From assembly GCA_014801955.1 (NCBI GenBank), contig JAAVDE010000039.1:1-43095 (forward strand): a DNA stretch of 43,095 nt. The letters run 5' to 3'. The position numbers and the translations under genes are program-made. Each line of letters begins with the position of its first letter. Position 1 is the first letter of the stretch. Under the pieces are notes generated by a model. The model saw nothing but the letters and a program-made list of their open reading frames with translations, had not been told where the DNA came from and made no database searches. Shown piece after piece: positions 1 to 7,952 of this stretch. The DNA is from Bacteroides sp. GTDB taxonomy: Bacteria; Bacteroidota; Bacteroidia; Bacteroidales; Muribaculaceae.

Positions 1-1503
1 AACATGTACTAAGGATTTGCGTGTTTGATTGTCAATACCGATCAAGAAAACTGTTATGGCTACACAAACAACACTAACTGCAGTGACCACAACGAGTCGT
101 AGGAAACCCTCCGGCATGTGTTCATGAACTATCCAAGGCAAAATAGTTGAAACTGCTGCTACGACAAAACAACGCATGTAAACATTCATCAAATATCCTA
201 CAACAGAGAACACTATATATTTGCGTAACACGAAAATTGCCACTAATTCAGCCAGGAAAGTCATCACGACTGATATTATAAGAGCAGAGTTTGGGCCATA
301 ACCGAGTTTTAGTGCCAGGTAGGCCAACGGAAAAGCAGAACACAAGATCAGTCCTACCGTAATATTTGTCAGTTTTATTTGACCGGTGGCATGAATTGCT
401 GAGACACGCGAACTTTTAACGCTCACGACCAGGCCCATCACCAATGTAATCAAGGTAAAAGAAATAGTATAATCGGGATAAGTACCCAACCATAACCCAA
501 GAACATACTTTAGTTCCAGAGACAGAGGTAGAGTGAAAAGCCACGACAGGTAAAAGGCTATGCAACCGCTCATTGCGACCAATCGCATCATTTCCTTAAC
601 CTGACCGGCAGCATACAGTTTGATAATCTGAGGTTTCGAGGCCAGCGTAAAATTGGACGCAAATTGGTTAAGTGTGCCTTGAACCTGATATGAGATTCCT
701 CGTGCGGCATTTACAATAGGGCCAAAGAACATATTCAACAACATATTAATTCCTTGTCCCTGAAGCATGCCTGATATATTGCCAATAAGATCCCACCACG
801 CATAAGAAAGCAACCGTTTATACAATGGAGTTTCTCGATGGAACTTAAAATGCGCTTCTTTGAAATGACGGATGCTATATACAACATATATCCCTGAATA
901 CAGCACAGTTACAATCAGCATCATCAATGACCACAGAATCAATTTGTCGCCCGGTAGCAGTTGAAGTAAATAAATCAACGCCAGGCGGATACCGATATCA
1001 AAAAACGACATATAGGCATATATATCCATTTTCTCATGAGCAATGATCAGAGCGCCAAATGGTACTTGAATCAGACTCACAACAATCATCAGAATACTAA
1101 TCTGATATGCCCATCGGGCTCCATACATTCGGTCCGGCGGTATAATCAATTTATTTTCAAGAAACCACAACCCAATTGTTTCGCATAGAATCACAATAAC
1201 AACCGCAAGTAACACATGGACAACAAGAGTAGCGCTAAATGTGTTACGCAGGCGCTGTGCATTACCGGCTCCAAGTTCGTAAGTAAGGAATCGTGATGCA
1301 CTGCCACTCAATGCTCCGTTTAAGAACGTAAACATTGCAACACAGCCGGTTACGACACTAAAAATACCGTAGTCAACATCGCCTAATGTTGACAATACAA
1401 TGCGGGCGGTAAACAATGAAATAATCATCGATACCCCCATGCGCAGATATAAGAAAATCGTATTCTTCGCTATCCGCTTGTTACTTCCAATTTGCTCTGA
1501 CAT
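1..1503 (-). CDS. Wzx-type polysaccharide flippase (3' end beyond window)
   Basis: The minus strand is open from an ATG at 1503 to the left edge (501 codons), so the C-terminus is missing. The translation is a very hydrophobic, many-span membrane protein. It starts with a short polar head (MSEQIGSNKRIAKN), then a helix with ARIVLSTLGDVDYGIF, the pattern seen in MATE/PST-superfamily O-unit flippases (Wzx/RfbX). Flippases of this family move undecaprenyl-diphosphate-linked repeat units across the inner membrane. The start lies 9 nt beyond the stop of the upstream Fe-S gene, so it is the last visible gene of the minus-strand polysaccharide operon. It is AT-richer than the housekeeping genes to the right, which suggests horizontal origin of this half of the locus. 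A general MATE transporter is less likely because of the neighbours. Confidence 0.85.
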   Translation of the reverse strand, partial: MSEQIGSNKRIAKNTIFLYLRMGVSMIISLFTARIVLSTLGDVDYGIFSVVTGCVAMFTFLNGALSGSASRFLTYELGAGNAQRLRNTFSATLVVHVLLAVVIVILCETIGLWFLENKLIIPPDRMYGARWAYQISILMIVVSLIQVPFGALIIAHEKMDIYAYMSFFDIGIRLALIYLLQLLPGDKLILWSLMMLIVTVLYSGIYVVYSIRHFKEAHFKFHRETPLYKRLLSYAWWDLIGNISGMLQGQGINMLLNMFFGPIVNAARGISYQVQGTLNQFASNFTLASKPQIIKLYAAGQVKEMMRLVAMSGCIAFYLSWLFTLPLSLELKYVLGLWLGTYPDYTISFTLITLVMGLVVSVKSSRVSAIHATGQIKLTNITVGLILCSAFPLAYLALKLGYGPNSALIISVVMTFLAELVAIFVLRKYIVFSVVGYLMNVYMRCFVVAAVSTILPWIVHEHMPEGFLRLVVVTAVSVVCVAITVFLIGIDNQTRKSLVHV

Positions 1504-1512
1504 AAGATTTGG

Positions 1513-2724
1513 TTATTTCAACAATCTATGTTTCACTGCGACCATATAACTGATTACGCAGAATTTTAGATGCTTAATCTTTTTTAGGGCGACTGTTCGG
1601 CAATTAATATTCAGTGCATGTTTAATAAGCCCGACAATCGGCCGCACATCCATCTCGGCCAGTACACTATTACGCATCGGATGCGCATTAACACTCTTAT
1701 AAACACACGCATTGTACCGTTTGACGCTATCATAGCCAACCTCTACACAATCCTTAATTCGGTCGGTAATACCGTGTAACGCAGTTTCTCCATGCCGGGT
1801 GTTCACGCATATAGTTGAAACACCATTCGCAGTATCATAGGAGGGTAATATGCTTTCTATTCCCCACATATCACCAAGCGTTATGTCTGCTCCACTCTTC
1901 AAGGCCTTAAATTTACAGTCAGTACAACTCTCTCTAACAAATAAATTGCTAACGTATGCCTTGCTATATATATTATCAGCGGCTCTCTGAGAAAACCGTT
2001 TGCCGTTATCGTAAGTAAAGGTTATATGGTAATTGCTCCACCCTTTCGACTTGTCGCGGAAGTTAACCGAAACAATTTTGCGGCCACGTTTGTTTTCAAG
2101 ATAGCTAACGTATTTATGAAACGCCAAATTAGATGGAACACCATGACAAATAACCTCCACACATAACAAATTCGGATAATCCTTGCGGAGATACTGCCGC
2201 AATGCAGCTATCTGGCACGGCGTGCCGGAAAACAACACCTGCTGTCCGGCTTTTAGGTCAGCCTTTACCAACGGGTATGCGGATGCTGCATTGCTATGAA
2301 TGTATTTAGAACCCTGAATACGGCTTAAATCAGAAGCCTCAGCAATACGGACATGTTCAGCATTCAAATCCGCAGTCAGCGCTACGCCGTAGACGCTCCC
2401 TCCCCTTTCGATACAATCTTCTGCCAAAGCACTGAATACTCCGCCCGATGAGCTTTTTGCAGCAACCATATCAGACTGATTTTTAGCCGCCATGACTTTT
2501 ATTGGTCTGAGTTCATCGTCGGATGGCTGCTTTGCATTCAGAACCGGACACGCTTTCTCACATAAACCGCAATGAACACACCGATCCAAATCAACCATCG
2601 GCATCTTGAAACCACCCTTATCCTCCTTCATCGTAATGCAATTATGAGGACAAATTGCTGAACAGGCACCGCAGCCGGTACAAGCCGAACGTGGAATTAT
2701 ATTCAGATACTCACAACCCATCAT
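1513..2724 (-). CDS. 4Fe-4S F420H2-dehydrogenase/hydrogenase beta-like protein of a polysaccharide locus
   Basis: The 403-aa product has two ferredoxin-type clusters near the N-terminus: CTGCGACSAICP (about residues 15-26) and CVHCGLCEKACP (about 49-60). These are followed by a coenzyme F420 hydrogenase/dehydrogenase beta-subunit-like body (SGTPCQIAALRQYL, VICHGVPS, and C-rich RESCTDCKFK). Such proteins are common beside polysaccharide pyruvyl transferases in capsule loci; Bacteroidales are not known to rely on F420, so the electron carrier may be a flavin. Here it directly follows a pyruvyl transferase with an ATGA start/stop overlap, so the two are probably translationally coupled. The first of two tandem ATGs is taken as start. 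The reaction is unknown; a redox modification of a sugar, or supply of reducing power for one, is an inference from context. Confidence 0.85.
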   Translation of the reverse strand: MMGCEYLNIIPRSACTGCGACSAICPHNCITMKEDKGGFKMPMVDLDRCVHCGLCEKACPVLNAKQPSDDELRPIKVMAAKNQSDMVAAKSSSGGVFSALAEDCIERGGSVYGVALTADLNAEHVRIAEASDLSRIQGSKYIHSNAASAYPLVKADLKAGQQVLFSGTPCQIAALRQYLRKDYPNLLCVEVICHGVPSNLAFHKYVSYLENKRGRKIVSVNFRDKSKGWSNYHITFTYDNGKRFSQRAADNIYSKAYVSNLFVRESCTDCKFKALKSGADITLGDMWGIESILPSYDTANGVSTICVNTRHGETALHGITDRIKDCVEVGYDSVKRYNACVYKSVNAHPMRNSVLAEMDVRPIVGLIKHALNINCRTVALKKIKHLKFCVISYMVAVKHRLLK

Positions 2725-3893
2725 TTAATCCGTTCGAGCTCATCCTTGATTCGATAAGCCTTTTTACAATAATCCGGCATAAATGCGTTGAGATGGGTTC
2801 TTATTGAATCTTCATTATCCTTTAACCACTCAAAAGCATCTATTAAATCAGTATCTGTTTTCAGTGTTTGCGAGGGCAAAACATAATTTTCATATGTGCC
2901 GAAAATATCCTTAGCAATACCTTTTGCTTTTACTGAATAACCTATAACCAATGTCGGTACGCAATTAGAATACGCTGCAATCGACGCATGAGTCCGCGCA
3001 GCGATTAAGAATCTGCATCTTGCAATATAACCCTTCAGCTCTTCAGCGTTGCAGTCTTCAATCAAAATAACACGACCGGTATCTTTATATTTCTCGTACA
3101 ACGGCTTGAGCGTATCGAAGTCATTTGATTGAGGCCAAACAACATGCGGAATTAACGCTATTTGCATAGCGCTGTTCTTGATTATATAGTCAATTAAACA
3201 GTCAACATTACGCGACGTTATCTCACCGTCGGAACTACACTTGTTAACCTGCGGACTCAGGTTAATACCAATTGTATTGCCCGACAAAAATCCTTCAGGC
3301 AATTCGGCATACTTTGTGTTAAGTAAAAATGCAGGATCCGGTAGTAATCTGGCATTTGTCAGCCCATTATCTATCAGAGCATCAAAGGTTAGACTTTCTC
3401 GGGCAATTATCAATGAGTGAGAAGCCAAATCTTTTTTTACTACGGCATTAGAAATTACTTCAGGTTCAATGGAGCAACCAACCATTGCGGTTTTAACTCC
3501 CTTACTGTGTAGCGTAGTATCAAGTTCTGAATAGAAATCAGTTCCTCCATAACAATAATTATCTCCGCCAACACTCAAAGCCAGCCATTCCTTTGGATTA
3601 GTCAACTGCTTCAGAACATAGCGATAAGGAAACAAATCCAACGAATACTTAGACTTCTTTAACTTAAGATTGATATATGAACTTACATAGGTCAAGTTAT
3701 TGTGGCTAATAGTATTCAGCGCAACTGTTTCCACCAGCTCGCTCAATCCATATTTTGTGTCTTCACGATGAGACACAGATAAAGACATATTACTTTTGTT
3801 GCCACAAGCTAAAATCCGCTCCAATGATCGGATAATCGCCTCGCATCCATGATTACCGCTTCCTCCATTTGCAAAATATATAATCTTTTTCAT
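2721..3893 (-). CDS. Polysaccharide pyruvyl transferase family protein
   Basis: The 390-aa protein starts KKIIYFANGGSGNHGCEAI, the glycine-rich N-terminal loop of the polysaccharide pyruvyl transferase (CsaB/WcaK) family. It carries the family's internal motifs: LSVGGDNYCYGG (about 105-116), a LIARESLTFDAL segment and, near the C-terminus, RTHASIAAYSNCVPTLVIGYSVKAKG. Family members transfer a pyruvate ketal from phosphoenolpyruvate to a sugar, although many capsule-locus members are uncharacterised. It overlaps the acyltransferase gene before it by 4 bp and the Fe-S gene after it by 4 bp, giving a tightly coupled three-gene block. No secretion signal is visible, so it acts in the cytoplasm, probably on lipid-linked intermediates. 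The exact acceptor cannot be inferred. Confidence 0.9.
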   Translation of the reverse strand: MKKIIYFANGGSGNHGCEAIIRSLERILACGNKSNMSLSVSHREDTKYGLSELVETVALNTISHNNLTYVSSYINLKLKKSKYSLDLFPYRYVLKQLTNPKEWLALSVGGDNYCYGGTDFYSELDTTLHSKGVKTAMVGCSIEPEVISNAVVKKDLASHSLIIARESLTFDALIDNGLTNARLLPDPAFLLNTKYAELPEGFLSGNTIGINLSPQVNKCSSDGEITSRNVDCLIDYIIKNSAMQIALIPHVVWPQSNDFDTLKPLYEKYKDTGRVILIEDCNAEELKGYIARCRFLIAARTHASIAAYSNCVPTLVIGYSVKAKGIAKDIFGTYENYVLPSQTLKTDTDLIDAFEWLKDNEDSIRTHLNAFMPDYCKKAYRIKDELERIK

Positions 3894-4432
3894 ACGTCAA
3901 AACCATATTTTTTAACAGACAAGTCATTTTTCAGAGCAGCCCACTGCTCTTCCGTGCGCTCGCAGAACAAAATTTCTGAAACATACGCGTCAGCGCTATT
4001 CAATCTCTGTCTATTTCTTTCAATATATTCATCGCAACTGCATAGTTTTCGTGCCGGATTGCCTATCATGACAGAATTATCAGGTACATCCGAGGCTATT
4101 ATCGCCCCGGCACCGATAATCACATTATTCCCGACGGTCGTACCCGGAAGAACTATTGCTCCATTACCAATAAAGACATTGCTGCCAATTTTCACAAATC
4201 CAATCTTTGTATATCCCAGAAATTTTTTTGTACTCGCATCGTGTGCCAAAATGCGAGCTCCTGTAATAGTAACATTATCACCAATCGAAATCAATCTGCC
4301 GTGACATCCATCAATATACGAATCAATAATATCAACATTCGATCCAATTGTTACTCCACGCTCACGCAACTGCGTGATAATATCTTGGCTCGCTGCCTTT
4401 CCGAACAATTTACTATAAATGCGTCTAATCAT
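3890..4432 (-). CDS. Hexapeptide-repeat (LbH) acyltransferase
   Basis: The 180-aa protein contains left-handed beta-helix hexapeptide repeats of the [IVL]GxxxxI type (IGSNVDI, IGDNVTI, IGSNVFIGNGAIVLPG, VGNNVIIGAGAI). It ends with the family-typical SDVPDNSVMIGNPARKL. This is the WcaF/NeuD/maltose-acetyltransferase-like group that O- or N-acetylates sugars using acetyl-CoA, normally as a trimer. A catalytic His is plausible in the ILAHDAS segment. It overlaps the preceding GT4 gene by 8 bp and the next gene by 4 bp. It probably decorates the repeat unit of this polysaccharide; the sugar substrate is unknown. Low GC matches its neighbours. Confidence 0.88.
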   Translation of the reverse strand: MIRRIYSKLFGKAASQDIITQLRERGVTIGSNVDIIDSYIDGCHGRLISIGDNVTITGARILAHDASTKKFLGYTKIGFVKIGSNVFIGNGAIVLPGTTVGNNVIIGAGAIIASDVPDNSVMIGNPARKLCSCDEYIERNRQRLNSADAYVSEILFCERTEEQWAALKNDLSVKKYGFDV

Positions 4433-5597
4433 TGACTATTTTATTAAAAGATTGAGCGATATTTTCACTTGAGAATCTGTTAAGTTCGCAATCAGCGTTA
4501 TTGACGAAATTTTTCATTTCATCTCCGTTCTTAATCGCAAAAAGAATATTATCAGCGATAATCTCGCTATCATTCTTCGTTAATATTCCGTTATGCTTAT
4601 TAATCAATTCTCTCGAGCCGATAGATTCCACTGCAACACAAGGAACTCCAAGAGCCATGGCTTCCAATATAACGAGACCAAAGGACTCAATTGTCGACAA
4701 GTGGACCATCAAATCAGCGTTTTTTATCCACGGATATGGATTTACCTGTTTACCCGCTAAAAATATATATGATTCAAGCGAATGTTGTTTTATCTGCTGA
4801 ACTATTTCGTCCTGACAATCCCCATCACCGACAATATGCCACCGAAATTGCACGCCACGTCGTCGAAGAATATCAGCGACTTCAACTGCCCTGTCAACAT
4901 TTTTTTCCTTTGAAAGGCGGCTAACAGTAACAATCTCATAGCATTTATCACTATGGTTATTCTTTTGATAGGAAACGTAATCATTAGACTTATAGCGAAT
5001 CCTATCAATGTCTATAATATTATGAATTACAACAATTTTTGATGCTAAATCCGGTAAAGCTTCATACAACATCGCTTTTACCCCATTACTCACCGCAACG
5101 ATTTTATCAAACTTTGATAGTTGTTCATTGAGGATATTTAAGGGGATGCCCACATTTATTTCCCCATGATGCCACCAGCAAATTTTCAAGTCAGAAACAG
5201 TTCGATATAATGCAATGTCGGCACATATTCCAGGTCTAAAAGCGATTACTGCATCATATCGAGATTTCAAACGACTGCCCAATGAGAGGAATCTGAATAA
5301 TTTCAGCGACGTCTTTTGAGCAAGCAGATTTACGATGCGGTAATTGACACAATCCCAATTGCGATTACGTACATTCTTAATTACTGACGCCCCAAACGGC
5401 CCCTGAGCTTCATCTAAATTAACCTTAATGCAGTTCACATATTCCGGAAGATCAGATTCATAGTCATATCCATTCTGGATAAGGAGTAAATCTACCTCAT
5501 ATTTAGAGCTATCAATGCAATTCAAGAGATTGACCAGTGCCATCTCGACACCACCGGTTCTTAGATTGCCATTGATAAAAAGCAGTTTTTTCTTCAT
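4425..5597 (-). CDS. Glycosyltransferase family 4 (GT-B fold)
   Basis: The 390-aa protein begins LLFINGNLRTGGVEMALVNL, the typical N-terminal GGxE loop of GT4 enzymes. Near the C-terminus it has ESFGLVILEAMALG, an E-x7-E nucleotide-sugar-binding motif, and between them IVTVSRLSKEKNVDRAVEVA and IVGDGDCQDEI. These define a retaining GT-B transferase acting at the cytoplasmic face on a lipid-linked oligosaccharide. The start at 5597 abuts the stop of the preceding GT2 gene (first base of the stop codon on this strand is at 5600), so the two are co-transcribed. The gene is AT-rich. Donor and acceptor sugars are unknown. Confidence 0.92.
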   Translation of the reverse strand: MKKKLLFINGNLRTGGVEMALVNLLNCIDSSKYEVDLLLIQNGYDYESDLPEYVNCIKVNLDEAQGPFGASVIKNVRNRNWDCVNYRIVNLLAQKTSLKLFRFLSLGSRLKSRYDAVIAFRPGICADIALYRTVSDLKICWWHHGEINVGIPLNILNEQLSKFDKIVAVSNGVKAMLYEALPDLASKIVVIHNIIDIDRIRYKSNDYVSYQKNNHSDKCYEIVTVSRLSKEKNVDRAVEVADILRRRGVQFRWHIVGDGDCQDEIVQQIKQHSLESYIFLAGKQVNPYPWIKNADLMVHLSTIESFGLVILEAMALGVPCVAVESIGSRELINKHNGILTKNDSEIIADNILFAIKNGDEMKNFVNNADCELNRFSSENIAQSFNKIVND

Positions 5598-6533
5598 TTA
5601 CTTTCGATGCAGCATTGCTACAGCCATAACAATCTTAACTTTCCACAGAAAATATGGATTTAACATTATGGCGCTGAAATTCCGCTTTATAAAATTTCTG
5701 ATATTTTCGGAATATGGTTTATATTCCTCCGATAATGCCCCTTTACTATTTAATGCGTTGAGCCATTTGGTGGCGGCTTCGGAGGCGATTGCCAGGGCTT
5801 GGTTGGAGTAGGCGGGTGCGTGGTTGGTGATGAATTCCCAGGTTGCTTTGGCGTTGTCGAATTCGCCGAGCGCCCGCAGCGATAGCGGTTGCTTTGACAG
5901 GCTGCCCGGGTGCTGTTCATAGCAATACAGCGGTTCTTCTACATATCCAACGAAGGATTGATTCGCAAACAATTGCGCACGCACATAATAATCTTCATAT
6001 ATTGTTGCATCCGGGAAGTCAACATTTTCAAATAGATGGCGTTTATATATGCTAGCATAATATCCCCAGAATTCATATTTGAAGAAGCGGCGGAAGAGTT
6101 CGTCGCTTTGCATTGTTCGCGTCGTTATCCGCGTGGCGAAGTCAGGGGCTTCGCCGATTGCAATTCGTTTTACGGGACAGAGGGCTATCTCGGCGTTGGA
6201 TTTGATTAATGCTTCGTAGAGAGCTGACACATATTGTTGCGAAACGAAGTCATCGCTGTCGGCAAACATCAGATATTGGCCCGAGGCTGCGTCTATACCA
6301 TTTTTGCGAGCGATTGAGGCGCCCGTGTTCTGCTGGTTGATTAAACGAATCTTTTCGGGGAATTTGTCAACAAATGACTGGCATATCGCTCGTGAACCAT
6401 CGGTAGAGCCGTCGTTTACCAGAACTATCTCAGTCGAGGGATAGTCCTGGTTCAAGAGGGAACCTATGCATCGGTCAAGATATTTTTCAGCGTTATAGAC
6501 CGGAACGATTATCGAAATAGTGGGGGCCGACAT
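5598..6533 (-). CDS. Glycosyltransferase family 2 (GT-A fold), compositionally mosaic
   Basis: The 311-aa product starts ISIIVPVYNAEKYLDRCIGS, with VLVNDGSTDGS and the metal/nucleotide motif FADSDDF (about residues 92-98). This is a canonical inverting GT2 of the WcaA/EpsJ kind. It is the first sugar transferase after the UpxY gene and sits between UpxY (start of GT2 directly abuts, 6533/6534) and the GT4 gene. Base composition changes sharply inside the gene: the C-terminal codons (5600-5760) and a middle block (about 5920-6080) are AT-rich like the genes to the left, while the rest is GC-rich like the housekeeping genes. This suggests recombination within the gene. Reading frame and motifs are intact. 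Confidence 0.93.
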   Translation of the reverse strand: MSAPTISIIVPVYNAEKYLDRCIGSLLNQDYPSTEIVLVNDGSTDGSRAICQSFVDKFPEKIRLINQQNTGASIARKNGIDAASGQYLMFADSDDFVSQQYVSALYEALIKSNAEIALCPVKRIAIGEAPDFATRITTRTMQSDELFRRFFKYEFWGYYASIYKRHLFENVDFPDATIYEDYYVRAQLFANQSFVGYVEEPLYCYEQHPGSLSKQPLSLRALGEFDNAKATWEFITNHAPAYSNQALAIASEAATKWLNALNSKGALSEEYKPYSENIRNFIKRNFSAIMLNPYFLWKVKIVMAVAMLHRK

Positions 6534-7097
6534 TTAAGCTTGGACTTCGGTGGGGGTGGGGAGGGGGAGGAGGAGGTCGGGGTGGATGAAGGGGAGGAGG
6601 ACCATGCAGACGCCTTCGATTTTAACGAGGACTTGTTTGTTTTTTTTGACGCGCTGGATGTAGCCTTCGTAGCCTTGGTAGAGGCCGCCGGTTATGCGGA
6701 CGTATTGGTTGGCCCGGAATTCATGGCCGGTGTAGATGCGACATTCGGAGGTGTTGTCGGAGGTTAGCAGTCGCAGCAGGTCAATGGATGCTTGGGGAAT
6801 GATTTGTATGTGGTTGTCGCCGGGGTGGCGATAGATCCAGAAGGGGATGGAGAGGAGTGGGTTTTTGCGACCTTGTTGTTCGAGGTCGAGGGCGTTTTCG
6901 GCGGTTGTTTTGATGAAGAGCACATGGGGTATCACTGCTTTTCGCCGGTCTTTTTTGCCCTCGGTTTTAAGGGTTTGGGTGGGGAAGAATACTTCTTCGC
7001 ATTTGTCGGCCAGGAATGTTTCGGCGGCTTTGTCCTTTGGGGTTTTGATGGCGAACCATTGGGCCTGCGATGAAGGGATTGGTTTATCTTCGGGCAT
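6534..7097 (-). CDS. UpxY family transcription antiterminator (NusG-like)
   Basis: The 187-aa protein has the NusG N-terminal fold signature (QWFAIKTPKDKAAETFL, then FFPTQTLKTEGKKDRRKAVIPH) and a C-terminal KOW-like stretch (VRITGGLYQGYEGYIQRVKKNKQVLVKI). This is the pattern of UpxY proteins of Bacteroides capsule loci. In B. fragilis each UpxY prevents premature termination in the 5' leader of its own capsule operon (established knowledge). Its position as first gene of the minus-strand polysaccharide operon, behind a long hairpin-rich leader (7098-7290), fits that role. No UpxZ gene follows. The start at 7097 is an ATG; no clear Shine-Dalgarno is seen, as usual in this phylum. Confidence 0.93.
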   Translation of the reverse strand: MPEDKPIPSSQAQWFAIKTPKDKAAETFLADKCEEVFFPTQTLKTEGKKDRRKAVIPHVLFIKTTAENALDLEQQGRKNPLLSIPFWIYRHPGDNHIQIIPQASIDLLRLLTSDNTSECRIYTGHEFRANQYVRITGGLYQGYEGYIQRVKKNKQVLVKIEGVCMVLLPFIHPDLLLPLPTPTEVQA

Positions 7098-7290
7098 TGT
7101 GTCGTGTGTATATTTTATCCATTTGCGCGACGCGATGGCGGGTATGCCAGGTGAGGCGCATCATTCACAACCGTTCGTCTGCCCGGCTGCGGCCGGGGTG
7201 CGAATCTCCGGAAGCAGCCTGTCCAGGAACTCTTCCGGTGGTTGTGTTGCTTCGCGGGAGCCAGGAGCAACAGTCCTGAAAAATAAGTTG
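7098..7290 (-). promoter_or_regulatory. Hairpin-rich leader of the UpxY-headed polysaccharide operon
   Basis: About 190 nt of non-coding leader separate the likely start of transcription from upxY. In transcript order the strand carries three perfect stem-loops: 7272-7266 with 7251-7245 (TGTTGCT/AGCAACA), 7238-7232 with 7214-7208 (CCGGAAG/CTTCCGG, 17-nt loop) and 7197-7182 (CCCGGC, short loop, GCCGGG). None is followed by a clean U-tract. By analogy with B. fragilis capsule loci this would be the segment where UpxY loads on RNA polymerase; that is inference. Confidence 0.55.
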
Positions 7291-7318
7291 TTCGTGTGAA
7301 GTGTGCTTATATTTGCGG

Positions 7319-7351
7319 CAAATTTACGAAATTAAATTTATATATGCAAAA
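7319..7351 (-). promoter_or_regulatory. Near-consensus Bacteroidetes promoter for the minus-strand polysaccharide operon
   Basis: On the minus strand TTTG (7351-7348) is followed after 20 nt by TAAATTTTG (7327-7319), one base longer than the TAnnTTTG consensus. It lies in an AT-rich block upstream of the leader and is back-to-back with the rimP promoter. The call is tentative because the -7 box is imperfect. No invertible flanks were recognised. Confidence 0.4.
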
Positions 7352-7374
7352 TTTTAGATTTTTTTGAAAAAAGT

Positions 7375-7405
7375 TTGTGGGGGTTGGGATTTTTTTGTAA
7401 CTTTG
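7375..7405 (+). promoter_or_regulatory. Promoter of the rimP-nusA-infB operon
   Basis: TTTG at 7375-7378, a 19-nt spacer and TAACTTTG at 7398-7405 exactly match the Bacteroidetes -33/-7 consensus. The rimP start codon is 55 nt downstream of the -7 box, giving a leader of roughly 50 nt. Confidence 0.85.
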
Positions 7406-7460
7406 CAGCGTAGCAACGGAGGGGGCGCAGGTCTCTTCCGAGTTTTTTATAGATACGAAT

Positions 7461-7925
7461 ATGATTGACAAAAGTTTAGTCGAACAGGTTGCCCGCGAGG
7501 CCATTGAGGGCACGGATCTTTTTCTGGTCAGCGTTAGCGTCAGCGCCGACAACCGCGTTGTTGTTGAAGTTGATTCGCGGAATTATATGGATGTTGACAC
7601 TTGCGTTGAGTTGAGCCATAAGATTGAGGCTGCGCTGGACCGCGATTCGGAGGATTTCGAGCTCGAGGTCGGTTCGGCGGGCTTGACGTCGCCGTTTAAG
7701 GTGCGCGAGCAGTTCGACAAGAATATCGGCAACGAGGTTGAGGTTCTCAGCCGCGACGGCCGCAAGTTTACGGGCACTTTGGTTGAAACGACCGACGAGG
7801 GTTTCACCGTTGAGGTTGCCCGCAAGGTCAAGAAGGAGGGGCAGAAGCGCCCGGTAATGGAGCTTCAGCCCGAAAAGCTCGCCTATGGCGATGCCAAATC
7901 AGTAAAATATGTAATAAACTTTTAA
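7461..7925 (+). CDS. rimP: Ribosome maturation factor RimP
   Basis: The 154-aa protein has the RimP N-terminal domain (DVDTCVELSHKIEAALD, FELEVGSAGLTSPF; in the family VSSPGxxRPL is usual) and a C-terminal SH3-like barrel (GRKFTGTLVETTDEGFTVEV). RimP assists 30S subunit maturation. It is the first gene of the conserved rimP-nusA-infB operon and has a consensus promoter upstream. The start at 7461 is an ATG. nusA begins 27 nt after its stop. Confidence 0.95.
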   Translation: MIDKSLVEQVAREAIEGTDLFLVSVSVSADNRVVVEVDSRNYMDVDTCVELSHKIEAALDRDSEDFELEVGSAGLTSPFKVREQFDKNIGNEVEVLSRDGRKFTGTLVETTDEGFTVEVARKVKKEGQKRPVMELQPEKLAYGDAKSVKYVINF

Positions 7926-7952
7926 TAAGACAGTAACAACCCTATTCACCCC

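Noticed and set aside
7308-7315. Extra TATATTTG box on the plus strand upstream of rimP
   Set aside because: No TTTG at the -33 distance, and a full consensus promoter lies 90 bp further downstream.
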